DNA of 10,267 nucleotides from Euperipatoides rowelli (GCA_003024985.2 PXIH01S0003820.1); one strand, 5' to 3'. Positions 1 to 8,727 are shown, numbered from the stretch's first letter. Program-made: numbers and translations. Notes: generated from the letters alone by a model not told the origin.

Positions 1-1180
1 TAAAAGTCGGCATTCATTACGCTTGTATTAACAGTATATTAAATATTGTTAAATATTTCAAAATCTATAAAAGATAGAAAAAAAACTTAAATAGTATGTT
101 TTGTTCTATTTTTATCAGGAATTTTATTATACCTATAAAGAAAAAAAATCCAACATTTTTTTTTATGAGTTATGCCAAATTTGTTTCTAAATGTCAGCTA
201 TAAAAAAAAAAAGCCAATTTCATTTTCCATTACGGTTTCTCTGTCATTGGAGATAAAATTTTTTGGTTTTGATTTCTGAAATCTGCATTAAACTTTAATT
301 TTAAAAATATATAAGTTTATTCCTAAATGTTTTATAATATTTGTATTACGCTATCTGAAAGTTAATATTATTACATCAGCGGTCGCGTGTTGTAAAATTT
401 ATGTCTGGGCATCTTTTTACATATAATTCTAAAAAATAACTATAAAATGTGTTATGTGCATGGTAAAAACCTACCAATATTGTAGTGGAGAGATAGTTTT
501 AGGAATAGAAGGCAGAGTTAAACCCACAAGACCCTACACATTGACACATTTTATAAAAAATTGAATTTGTCGTAAAATTTACGACAGCGCGATGGCTCGT
601 AGGTTAATTTATAAGAGAGCAATCTGCTCTTAAGACTTTAAAAATAATTTAAAATACAAAAGAACCTTGAGGGGTGTGGCATTGTTTAAAAATAAGGATC
701 AAGTAAATAATAATATAATATTTTATTAATAGTGAATGAGAAACCAAATATATTTAAGTTTTAAATATTATTTATTTCATAACCACATGGTTGCATGTCA
801 AATAAAACATATTTACAGATAGCAAAAAAAAAAAAGTTATGGTAGAGTTTTTTGCTCTTATGGCAAAACAAATATATATTTATGGCAAAATAATTAACAA
901 TTATATCTATAATAATGCAATAAATGAAATAATTATAGAACAGTAGTTCTAAACACACATTTAACCCAAACAGGGTTATGATTAGTAAAAGGTGCAAGCC
1001 AGTAAAATGCTAAAAAGCTAATTTAGTGTAATATTAGTTTTCTACAAAAGTCCTTGTTAGAAATAAATGTTCTTATTGTAATAAGATTAATATTAAGATA
1101 ATTTCTCGTTTTAGAAATACGTTTAGCAGGATTTTTTTATAAGATCAAAGTTTTAAAGGGCACTATGATAAAAGAATGGA
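1..1180. other. A+T-rich noncoding stretch
   Basis: No coding region is supported here. All frames are closed by frequent stops, and the one open stretch on the minus strand (761-997) is low-complexity Phe/Ile/Tyr-rich sequence, as expected when A+T-rich DNA is read by chance. Visible structure is limited to a 19-bp palindrome (568-586), a small 6-bp stem with a 3-nt loop (616-630, AGAGCA/TGCTCT) and an 11-bp direct repeat TTATGGCAAAA at 858-868 and 880-890, 22 bp apart. It is most simply intergenic or intronic DNA. Confidence 0.7.
568..586. repeat. Short near-perfect palindrome
   Basis: TGTCGTAAA and TTTACGACA form perfect 9-bp inverted arms around one central A. It stands out because it contains CpG and sits in otherwise very A+T-rich DNA. 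It could be a binding site for a dimeric protein or chance. No neighbouring gene gives it a role. Confidence 0.45.
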
Positions 1181-1740
1181 ATTCATACAGTTACAGCAGG
1201 GGTTTGTCAGTGGAGTTCCTGGAGATTTGCTAGAAGATCAATGTTGGACAATATCGTTGTTTACTCAGATCACACACAGGAAGGAGGCACTACAGAGTGT
1301 TGGATAGGCCAAGAAACTCCTTGTTACTTCTTTTTATAGGTGGCCTTACTTCCTTGGCTTCTTGCTTGACAGGTGGCGTTTTTAGTTGATGGCCAGCTTG
1401 ACCAATCAGCATTCTTACTTTTGACTTTTGTTACTTGAAGCACTGACTTTGTGTGGGCGTGTGATGACAGATGATTGACAACATTTCTTAGTAAAAGAAT
1501 AATGGTAAAGAAGTTGTTGGTAGATGATTGAAAACTTTTCTTAGAAAAATATGGTAGTGAAGTTGTTGATAGAAGAATGACACTCTTGATGAAGCATTTA
1601 TTTCTCCTAACCTGTATGTGTATGGATCTAGAGTAGGCATTTGGACTGTAGATGTGATAATTAGGAACAAACAAATAACAGTTTATTTGTAGTAGAATGT
1701 TTTTGCAATTAAACTTGTCTTTATGCAAAAACAAAAGTCA
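1180..1740. other. G+C-richer noncoding segment
   Basis: Base composition rises compared with both flanks, especially over 1190-1460, which suggests a separate origin such as an old transposon insertion or transcribed unit. A minus-strand open frame of 136 codons (1324-1734) exists. Its predicted protein is a low-complexity mix of Ser, Lys, Ile and Leu with no recognisable domain, and its middle simply translates the tandem duplication at 1470-1571, so I do not call it a gene. A CCAAT sequence lies near 1401. No terminal repeats delimiting an element were found. Confidence 0.4.
1470..1571. repeat. Imperfect tandem duplication, ~50-bp unit, two copies
   Basis: Two adjacent units each begin GATGATTGA and end AAGTTGTTG(G/A)TA: 1470-1522 (53 bp) and 1523-1571 (49 bp). 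They share blocks such as TTTCTTAG and ATGGTA and differ by several substitutions and small indels. The next bases (1572 on, GAAGAATGACAC) resemble the start of a third, truncated unit. This is a local minisatellite-type duplication old enough to have diverged. Confidence 0.75.
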
Positions 1741-2460
1741 TTGTGTATAATATGGTTAATAATATTCTGTCTATCCTGCCAACCTTCCAAACTTTATTAT
1801 AATTGCAATTAAAATATTTAACACTTAAAATAGCTTTGGTTTTATACCGTAAGTTTGAATATTGAAAATATTAAATCATAAAAATATAATACACAGTATT
1901 GAATATAATAATGCATTGAAAATGAAATAAAGAAATTGGCAAGATAAAACCTTAGAAAGATTGGGGCTTATGATTCAGTAAATACTTATTGACAAATAAA
2001 ATATATAAATTAAAATATGCAATTTGGTCATCAGTAATATTTTATAAAGCATAAGGTTGTACCCAATTACCACAGTTACTGTATTTGCATGTCAGTGTAC
2101 TCATAAGTTTGTATTATATTTAACATAGTTTCAGGATTATAAATATACAGTACTTAGGATAACAAACTTATAATGCTTTAGTACTAATAATCCTACTGAC
2201 ATGGTAGATTTGTAATACATGGATAAACTATATTGCTGATGGAAGGTCGTAGCACTGACAGGTATCAAAGGTTAAGGTACAGTATGATTATAGGTGTAGG
2301 CTAAACTTGTGTTATGCTGTGATTAACTTAGAATAAGGCTTGAACAGGGTATCACACTAGAAGTGTCTCTTATCAACCTTCTACACATCCTTTACATAAA
2401 GTATTTAGGTTTTTTTGGTTTTATAAATTCCTTTGCATTATTAAAACATCTGGAAACTGT
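1741..2460. other. A+T-rich noncoding stretch
   Basis: No gene is supported. Stops are dense in all frames on both strands. The notable structure is the nested inverted repeat at 2088-2203, annotated separately. The remainder looks like ordinary intergenic or intronic DNA. Confidence 0.65.
2088..2203. repeat. Nested imperfect inverted repeat (possible MITE relic)
   Basis: Two sets of perfect inverted arms are nested. The outer pair is CATGTCAGT (2088-2096) with ACTGACATG (2195-2203), 9 bp. The inner pair is ATAAGTTTGT (2103-2112) with ACAAACTTAT (2162-2171), 10 bp. GTAC at 2097-2100 also pairs with GTAC at 2181-2184. The right arm carries extra unpaired sequence, so the hairpin is imperfect. 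This would suit a decayed palindromic mobile element or a transcribed hairpin. No clear target-site duplication flanks it, so the mobile-element reading is inference. Confidence 0.6.
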
Positions 2461-2465
2461 TTCTT

Positions 2466-2521
2466 ATGGCTTACTTCTGCGCATTTCTTCAATACGGCTA
2501 ACTTCTGCACATTACTTGTTG
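2466..2521. repeat. 28-bp tandem duplication, two copies
   Basis: Units 2466-2493 and 2494-2521 share the pattern GGCTWACTTCTGCRCATTWCTT (W = A/T, R = A/G), with about five mismatches over the best-aligned 25 positions. It is a small diverged tandem repeat with no known role. Confidence 0.75.
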
Positions 2522-2735
2522 TAGTTTCCTTTCCACCGCCATTGCAATAAAAAAAATGTTTTGCAAGCATTAGACATAACTTTTGTCTGCCGGAGTGAAA
2601 CTAAACTGTGTGGCAGCCGTCTTATTTGACTTGTGTGCCAAAGTGAAGCTTCTTGCCAGTCGTCCCCTTGGAGCTTGTCTGTCGCTGTGTAACTTTGTAT
2701 TTTTCGGTTATAGTATAAATCTAGCCTGTACAATA
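2522..2735. other. G+C-richer patch, unassigned (possible first exon on the minus strand)
   Basis: This patch is clearly richer in G+C than its surroundings. Read on the minus strand it ends with an ATG in the context CAATGGCGG (ATG at 2542-2540), followed by nine codons (MAVERKLQQ) and a donor-like CAA/GTAATG (GT at 2515-2514). A TATA-like TATACTATAA lies upstream near 2710-2720. That would fit a 5' UTR plus short first coding exon of a gene running left, but no matching downstream exon is visible, and without splicing the frame stops after 14 codons. The 73-codon minus-strand open frame here (2512-2733) has no recognisable domain. The patch may be nothing. Confidence 0.2.
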
Positions 2736-4229
2736 CAATAGTTCACAATAATTGTCATTGCGTAGAAAATAATCATAACAAAAGATCAATATCATTCAGG
2801 GTTTATTTGTCTGCAATAAAATCATCAAAAATATTTTGGTTGCTCAAAACAACTTGATACTCAGCTCATACATTGTCCTAGCCTCAAACGTTGTAGGTAT
2901 GCCTGAACATGCGATATTCCTCTTCATTGTACTTAAAATAAATAGTCGTAATTAATTTTTTTTGACTAGCCATCAAGGCTACTATAGCTTTTCTCTTATC
3001 TTAATAAGTTGACAGTTGAAGAGCGTTTTAAGATATCAATAGGTCGGACGATTCAATTCTCGAATCCATTTTTTTTTTAAAAAAAAGTGATTGAAAACTT
3101 TTTTTAAAAAAAAAAAGGTTTTACCTCATCGCCAAATGTAATGTATCAATTATATGAACTATACTGAGAAGTATGCGTTAGATTAATTATGTTTATTGAC
3201 AATCTAGTTATCACATTGGTTACAAGGATCCTTCAATGTCGGACTCAGAATAGAGAGTGAATGAATGTTCTGTTGCTAGGTTAACAGCTCAATCAAATAC
3301 ATAGTTTACAGCATGAATAGCATGAGCTAATTCTCAATATATATCAGATTACATTAAAAAGAGTGATTTCCATTCAACCTTAAAACTTTTTCATTAGCCT
3401 AACAACATATAGGCTACAACTTTTTTTTTTTTGGCTTACTCATCTTTGAAAACCAAAATGACATTAATCCAACGTGTTATGATAAAATATTTAGAACATT
3501 CCAACGTTATATTTCCATTCTTAATTTCAGTTTAAATTTGGTTTCTTTTAATGGTATAATTATTTGTTTCAATCAAATAATAAGACGTCATCACTTCATT
3601 TTGATGGAATAGCTGCATTAGAATTAAAACTAGGTCAAACTTTTGTTAGCTAGTGATACTCTCCTTTATGCATCTATGTTTTCAAGCTAATGAATAAATA
3701 GGTTATTTTTATTAATGTTTAATAATTAATCTACTGTAATGTAAAACAAATGTATAGCCTCTTGCATTAGTAATTTAGTTTGTTTGTTAAATCTTTATTT
3801 AAAATAAATATGCTAAATAATTACTGTTTCTTTTGTCATCGTTTATCCCATATCAAAACAATTTGTAGGCCGGAAATAGAAAAGTATCTTGGAGCTATAC
3901 CTTGCATTGTGTTTTGCACATCCCATTGAAAACTATATCTTTGAAAAAAGGAGCATGGATTTTAACGCCATTCACTCCTTATCACCATGAAATTTCTAAA
4001 ACAAGCTCTATATTTTTTTGATTAAATTTTTTTTTCTCCCTACTGTTTATTAAATTTTTAATTGTGAACTTCAATTTCTCTTAAAATGATTATTATTTTA
4101 CTTTCATAATCAATTATAGCCTATTTCAAAAATTTTAATATTCCATTTTTTTTTTTTTTACACAACTTCTGTACACAGTCAAGCTGTAAGCCATTAACAT
4201 TTAACCAAAGCTCTGAGCTTTTGATTTTT
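2736..4229. other. A+T-rich noncoding stretch
   Basis: No coding region, RNA gene or recognised element is visible. It contains several poly-T runs (for example around 3420-3432 and 4147-4160), the paired T/A runs at 3069-3116 and a small imperfect stem at 3948-3980 (AAGGAG..ATGG / CCAT..CTCCTT). Stops are frequent in all six frames. Confidence 0.65.
3069..3116. repeat. Paired T-run/A-run blocks (self-complementary)
   Basis: T10A8 (3069-3086) is followed after 12 bases by T7A11 (3099-3116). Each block is itself a palindrome, and the two can also pair with each other. Such tracts are rigid, disfavour nucleosomes and are prone to slippage and sequencing error, so the exact run lengths should be treated as approximate. 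Confidence 0.8.
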
Positions 4230-4670
4230 CATTATGTCACATCCTGGTTTTATACACTAAGTCCCAAATGACAAATTAAAAAAAAAAAATCTAAGTAGCA
4301 AAATGGCATCACGTTGGTACCTATTACCCAAAATGCAAAGTAAAATAAAATCTTTTCTAAAAATAAAAACTTTGACCATCATTTTGGATTTTTAAAAAGT
4401 ACCCAAATGACACACAATGCATTGCAAACAGGTAGTTACTGAACAGGAAGTGGAAGTGACATCATCATAAAATATAGAATTGTGACATATCATTTATAAT
4501 AACTCTTAAACTGTACCTTTATACAAACAGGAACTGGAAATTGCTGATTTGGGTGGACCTAAACCGCAAGGGGCATAAACGGATGTTGCATCATAATGTG
4601 ATGTCATATGCCCATATTAAAAAAAACTCTATTTTTAAGAAACAGGAACCGGAAGTGATGTCATCAACCA
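4230..4670. repeat. Decayed interspersed repeat with recurring ACAGGAA / TGAYRTCA motif
   Basis: A 26-base motif starting AACAGGAA occurs at 4442-4467 and 4641-4666 with 22 of 26 positions identical. Its first 14 bases recur at 4526-4539. Related TGAYRTCAT-like cores appear between them (about 4484 and 4600). A 7-bp inverted repeat GGGCATA/TATGCCC spans 4571-4613. Part of the motif (ACAGGAAG) and the 14-mer CACACAATGCATTG (4411-4424) both recur at 6681-6688 and 6760-6773, which supports a dispersed repeat family rather than a local accident. There is no coding potential or clear element boundary. The repeat class is unknown. Confidence 0.5.
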
Positions 4671-4674
4671 CAGG

Positions 4675-4957
4675 ATGAAGGAAGAGTTAGAGTTAATTAA
4701 AGTGTCTCAATACAGAATGAGGCAAGAGTTGATTAGGCTGAGGATTAATATCAATGCAATGAGAAATGGGAGGTCTGAGTAGTGTGAGGGATAATGAAGT
4801 GAGGAGATGCAACCATGAAGAAGGTAGATGTGTACATCAAGGAGCTTGTAATAGATTCCTCAGAAGGGAAGGTATGGGAAGGATCCAAGTGATTAATGGT
4901 AAGGATGGATCCACTTTGGTAGAATATCCTATACCAATTAAAATTTGTAAATAATGT
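4675..4957 (+). pseudogene. Possible decayed exon or short coding relic, unrecognised
   Basis: The segment is richer in purines and G+C than its flanks. Two plus-strand frames overlap. The first, from ATG 4675 to a stop near 4777, gives about 34 residues, highly charged and helix-prone (MKEELELIKVSQYRMRQELI...). The second, 4766-4954 (62 codons), gives a Cys/Arg-rich then Gly/Asp-containing peptide ending PIPIKICK. The frames differ, so one frameshift would be needed to join them. I recognise no domain. The Cys spacing in the second peptide does not match a zinc finger I can name. It may be a mutated exon, a fragment of a transposon protein or chance. The opposite-strand frame is a shadow. 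Confidence 0.2.
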
Positions 4958-5590
4958 AAAAATTTTCTTTTTTTTGACCAAGTGAGTGTACCATATTATA
5001 AATTTGAGATGTTTTTTTTTACTAAATTATTTCACTAAGTTCTTCTGAACTTTTGTATTTGTACTGGTCTTTTAGTAGATTTTTATGTGCAAGGAGGTTA
5101 CTGTCTATCCTTGAGGGTGGTGGCTGTTAATCTTTTTTTTTGCCCCTTTATTTTTTTTGTCTTGGTGTTTTGCAGTGGCTATCACGTACAACTAGACCTG
5201 TCCCTTTTGTGGGGAATTGATCCCGTCCCCTGAGTTTCTGTAAAAGTGTCAGTGGCAGTATCAATCAATTTAGTACAAGACGTATAATGCACCCATAGCT
5301 TTTTGGTTGAACGCCTCAGTAAGTGGAAGAGAAGTAGCCATTCGCCCTGTGGCATATGCTGACTTTGACTGATGTACGTTGATGGTTATCTGTTGCCACC
5401 TTGTTACTTTATTTTATTGGGGTTATTTAATTGTGATTTTTGCTTACCACCTCTCTTTCACTTTCTATTCACTTTCCTTTTTGTGACTTGCATGATTAAT
5501 AGCCTTGTTGCACTTTATTGAGTGACCGCAGGGCAGTTGAAATGAAATGTTGTTTTCTTTAATATTGTTCAAAGCTCAATTTCCATAGGA

Positions 5591-5601
5591 GGGGGGGGGG
5601 G
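5591..5601 (+). repeat. Poly-G run (11 G)
   Basis: An uninterrupted run of 11 G follows GGA in strongly A+T-rich DNA. The length is likely polymorphic and prone to sequencing error. It is a single run, so by itself it is not a four-tract G-quadruplex motif. Confidence 0.85.
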
Positions 5602-5679
5602 TATTGGAGTTATTTTCCCTAATGTTAGTATGGTGTATTATAGGAAATTCAGTCATTTCCTATAGATAAAATACATCTA

Positions 5680-5747
5680 TTTTATTCTTGTTTTTTATAC
5701 TCCTAACCTTCTCTTTTATTCTTTTTTTTTATACTCCTAACCTTCTC
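5680..5747. repeat. 34-bp tandem duplication, two nearly identical copies
   Basis: Units 5680-5713 and 5714-5747 share TTTTATTCTT and ATACTCCTAACCTTCTC at a constant 34-bp offset, with one visible mismatch (G at 5690 against T at 5724). The near identity points to a recent duplication. The unit is a pyrimidine-rich strand with no coding meaning. Confidence 0.9.
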
Positions 5748-6305
5748 TTTTTCAACTTTATTGAACCCACATTCAATTTAGTTTTGCTACCGTACGTTTA
5801 ATAATAATACTCCAACATTGAGTGAGCCAAAATAAATCAAATATTAATTTAAGCTTTTTTTTCTTTCCATTTTACTGTGTATTCAGTTTGTATTTTTTTA
5901 TTTGTGAATATGAATTTAATGAATATTCTAATCATTGCATAAGTTTGTTGAATTGAATCTTTTTTTATATTTATTTTTGATTTGAGTAATTGTCTTTTAA
6001 TTTGTTTTCCCCATGATTATGCACGGGAGCTGAGAAAATCTGTTAAAAACTTTAACTTGGATGATTTCTGAATGTTAAATTTGTCAATTCTTTTTAATTT
6101 GTTTATTGCATAAGTTGACTTTTGAAATATAATATTTATATTTTAATTACTGTACAGGTTTTAATTGAATTAAATAGTGCTTTATTTCTATTGTTTTGTA
6201 TGGAGCGGTTTTTCATTTGTATTGATGTCTGCTTTCTTTCCACTCTCACAGCTCTTTCTCCTCTCCCAATGAAGAGTGTACCTATCTTCATTTGTACCTA
6301 TTCCA

Positions 6306-6320
6306 GCGCTTTGGAAGCGC
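6306..6320 (+). other. G+C-rich stem-loop
   Basis: GCGCTT (6306-6311), loop TGG, AAGCGC (6315-6320) form a perfect 6-bp stem in a small G+C-rich island (about 6300-6335). There is no run of T directly after it. It could be a structured RNA element or chance. Confidence 0.4.
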
Positions 6321-6640
6321 GGTGCGAGTGAAGCAGATCACAGGCAGCAATATGATGCATTTCTTTTCTGTGTTTAAAGTGTATTTGAAATATAATTTGT
6401 ATTTGATCTATATTTAAAATTGTTTTCATATTAATCTTTGAGTTTTGTATAATATTTATTTTGTTGCCTCTGGTCAATTTTAAATATGTTTAGTTAGTTT
6501 AGAAGTGGTCATTCTATCAGTATTTTTAATGCCATATTAATATTGAAATAAAAGCCGTTTTAAAGTTAACATTTTTTCTTAATAAACCTTATTTCATAAA
6601 CTTTATATTTGAAATTCAGTTATCAGCAAAGAGGACTTTT

Positions 6641-7079
6641 ATGTGGTATGCAAACTTTTCATCCTATTGTGTATTAAGACACAGGAAGCGTCACTTTGAA
6701 AATCCCTATTGTAAAAATGGTATCATACTGTGTTTAACAGATCTAAGAACTCTATTGCTCACACAATGCATTGGCGTATATTAGTGTTCTATGGGAAATA
6801 TTATCAGAAAACCACAGGTAGCGATTCTCGAGTAACTACACCGAAACTTTCATAACTTTTTGCAAACAGTCTTAAGATTTGGACTATTTTTTGTTAAAGC
6901 CTATCAGAGGATTAAAAAATGTAACCAAAAGAAAGTTGTGAAGTTTGGAGTAATGGTTTGCTGTGTGATAAATTTTAACACCTTCTATCATATAAAAGCC
7001 TATACAGCAAGAATTTGAGACACTGAAATATGAATCTTATAATCAAAGTTCTTTTAATCTGATCACTCATCAATATGAA
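6641..7079. other. Noncoding stretch with repeat-like echo
   Basis: No coding frame is supported. The part at 6660-6790 carries ACAGGAAG (6681-6688) and CACACAATGCATTG (6760-6773), both also found in the repeat at 4411-4467, so it is probably another diverged piece of the same dispersed family with the parts in a different order. The rest shows no structure I can name. Confidence 0.4.
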
Positions 7080-7430
7080 GAAACCAGAAATAGTCAACTT
7101 AAGCTGCTGAAGAAATGAAGGTGATGTCAACCTGAAAGCAGTAGAAACCCAATGAATTGTGGCCGGTCTCGTTGCAGCTGAAAGAAAGTTTTAGAAGATT
7201 TTCCATCATAGTAATAATCTCTGAGTTAATCATTTCAGATACCATGTGTGCCAGAATTTAAGTGACGAAGATATGCCAACCTACCAATGAATGTTAAAGA
7301 TTTGTAAGTGTCGCTATCGCTAATTTTTCATATTTCATCGCAGATCCAATAATCAATCCAGATGTCAAGAACTATCACTTGTGAATCCACCAGAACTTAA
7401 ATGCACTTCAAGATAACATTTATTTAATTT
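7080..7430 (+). other. Splice-signal-rich patch, possible noncoding transcript relic
   Basis: The patch is richer in G+C than its flanks. TTGCAG (7172-7177) and ATTTCAG (7232-7238) resemble acceptors. GTAAGTG at 7304 is close to the donor consensus. A CTAAT branch-site-like sequence (7320-7324) is followed 20 nt later by ATCGCAG ending at 7343. Together 7304-7343 looks like a 40-nt intron, and 7239-7303 would be an exon of 65 nt. The flanking sequence has stops in all frames, apart from a 17-codon open frame if the 40 nt are removed (MLKIYPIINPDVKNYHL). A noncoding RNA, a UTR or chance are all possible. A 40-nt intron would be very short for an animal. Confidence 0.25.
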
Positions 7431-8089
7431 ACGGAAATAACTTTAAATAATACTTAGTTAGATAGTTTGACCTTTGTAGAATTATATATGTTATTTAATA
7501 TGTTTAGTTTTAGGAATATTTAAATGTCAAGTAAATTTCATGTTTAAAGTGTTTTTTTTTACCATTTATCAAAATTATCAATTTAAATATATTTGTTTCA
7601 CTAAGGCCTAATGGCCATAATAAAATATAATGTGTCACTAAATCATACTATGGAGTGATCAATTAATTTGGTATGCGCAAACATGTAATGAATTTAGTTT
7701 ATGAGTCCATGCGAATGTGAATGAAATAATGTGTTTAATTTTAATCTTACTAATAGTCTTAATCTTTTAATTAAATGTTGAGTAAAGTTTTTTTATTTAG
7801 GTAAATCGTGGATAGGCTGCATAACGATAAAATCATATCATTTTTATCTAACGAGGTGTCTATTATACTTTGAATTGACATAACTGTAGTCTTAGTCTTT
7901 CTTCGGATGAGAATGTTTCCAACAGAGTTAGGATGTTTTATTTTATTTTTTAGATGCTGTCAAGAACATGAATATTCCCTTAACTAGTGTTAAGTTGCAT
8001 TAAGGTGATAGAGAATCCTTTTATTTAATAATTTATCAACAGAATAGGAGTTTCAAATTTGACATAAATTTAGAAATTAAAATTTTAAA
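7431..8089. other. A+T-rich noncoding stretch
   Basis: No gene, RNA or repeat is supported. The sequence has frequent stops in all frames, with simple A/T-rich words throughout. Confidence 0.65.
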
Positions 8090-8135
8090 TGCCAGTTAAA
8101 GTAGGTACTGTGGGATTTGCCTATACCTCCTCTTG

Positions 8136-8147
8136 TGGGAGCTCCCA
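8136..8147. repeat. Perfect 12-bp palindrome
   Basis: TGGGAGCTCCCA is a perfect palindrome. It overlaps the left end of the primer-binding-site-like sequence at 8144-8160. With A+T-rich surroundings, a G+C-rich palindrome of this size is unusual but could be chance. Confidence 0.6.
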
Positions 8148-8160
8148 ATGTTGGGTGCCA
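8144..8160 (-). other. Possible LTR-element primer binding site relic (tRNA-Lys type)
   Basis: On the plus strand CCCAATGTTGGGTGCCA matches the 3' end of animal tRNA-Lys (CCCCACGTTGGGCGCCA, from general knowledge) at 14 of 17 positions, and two of the three differences are C-to-T changes at CpG sites. Because it includes the CCA that tRNA genes do not encode, it looks like the reverse complement of a retroelement primer binding site rather than a tRNA gene. The element would then run on the minus strand, with an LTR at higher coordinates and gag at lower coordinates. Neither is recognisable, so this is at best a relic. It is not the copia element to the right, whose LTR starts at 8521. Confidence 0.3.
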
Positions 8161-8520
8161 AGCAAGCAGACTTTGGGTGTGTCAAATCACAGCACAAACA
8201 TACATTCACTTAAGGTACACATTTGGCATGTTAAGAAAACATTTAGAACAAAATCAATAAAGTTTACATTTTACGTCTTATTGAGTTTGCATCATTATTT
8301 CATATTTTAATAATTTGTTTGAATATTTAGTTAGTTAGGGTAGTCTAATAATGGTTGTGACAATGACAGATGTCAATTGCTGAGCCATGATTAGGCCGAA
8401 AACATTTCATCCAAGTTATGTGGCAAAATAAGAAAGGCAAGTTGGAACACTCTCTCTGCTGAAATTTGTCTTTGAATTATATAATTTGGGTTTAAACACC
8501 TGAATTGTATTTTTCATTAT
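8161..8520. other. Noncoding stretch left of the copia LTR
   Basis: No gene is supported. The plus-strand open frame across 8089-8310 has no recognisable domain. An AATAAA at 8256-8261 could be a polyadenylation signal but is expected often by chance in such DNA. The stretch ends where the copia-type LTR begins (TGTTGAG at 8521). ATTAT at 8516-8520 would be one half of its target-site duplication if the boundary is right. Confidence 0.5.
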
Positions 8521-8727
8521 TGTTGAGTAAGTATACACAGTGGAATATAGCTAAACAACAAACATATTTATTTAACTAGAGTGGATAGCTTAGGCATTAG
8601 AATCTATTAGTAACGACAAGGATATTAACCAGATATTAACTACGTTCGAAGAACTCTGTACAATATTATATATCTTACAAGTCGTGCATGAGCACTTGAG
8701 TTCATTAGAGTGTTGTTGTATCCAATA
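8521..8727 (-). mobile_element. Probable 3' LTR of a Ty1/copia retrotransposon
   Basis: Read on the minus strand, this 207-bp segment begins TATTGGAT directly after the polypurine tract and ends ACTCAACA. The usual copia LTR ends TG...CA fit if the first G has mutated to A (TGTTGGAT to TATTGGAT), and TGTTG/CAACA are the usual short inverted ends. Inside it, TATATA occurs about 55 nt from the start (near 8673-8668), and AATAAA (8572-8567) lies about 45 nt before the end, which suits promoter and polyadenylation signals. The length is within the short range known for animal copia LTRs. The matching 5' LTR is not in the window, so the boundaries are inferred. Confidence 0.55.

Larger units (their letters stand above)
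5030..6640. other. T-rich noncoding stretch
   Basis: No gene is supported. The part at 5060-5420 is somewhat richer in G+C and begins after a pyrimidine-rich tract ending TTTTGCAG (near 5167-5174) that resembles a splice acceptor, but every frame downstream closes within about 20 codons. Other visible items are an 11-base G run (5591-5601), a 34-bp tandem duplication (5680-5747), a perfect GCGCTT-TGG-AAGCGC stem-loop (6306-6320) in a small G+C-rich island, and AATAAA sequences near 6548 and 6581. The plus-strand open frame at 6122-6331 is hydrophobic low-complexity sequence and is not credible as a gene. The overall look suits a UTR, intron or intergenic DNA. Confidence 0.5.

Noticed and set aside
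761-997. 78-codon open frame on the minus strand
   Set aside because: Phe/Ile/Tyr/Asn-rich sequence typical of chance reading of A+T-rich DNA.
1324-1734. 136-codon open frame on the minus strand
   Set aside because: Low-complexity composition with no recognisable domain. Its middle translates a diverged tandem duplication, and no splice or promoter context supports it.
3041-3068. tRNA T-arm-like sequence (GATTC..GAATC)
   Set aside because: A 5-bp stem with a 7-base loop is present, but no acceptor stem, anticodon arm or D arm flanks it, and the loop lacks the TTCRA pattern.
6122-6331. 69-codon open frame on the plus strand with hydrophobic start
   Set aside because: It does not begin with ATG, and the hydrophobicity follows from T-rich DNA. 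No domain is seen.
8256-8261. AATAAA as the end of a gene
   Set aside because: The hexamer is expected often by chance in this base composition, and no coding region or supported exon precedes it.
8089-8310. 73-codon open frame on the plus strand
   Set aside because: No recognisable domain. The G+C-rich part is better explained by the palindrome and primer-binding-site-like sequence.
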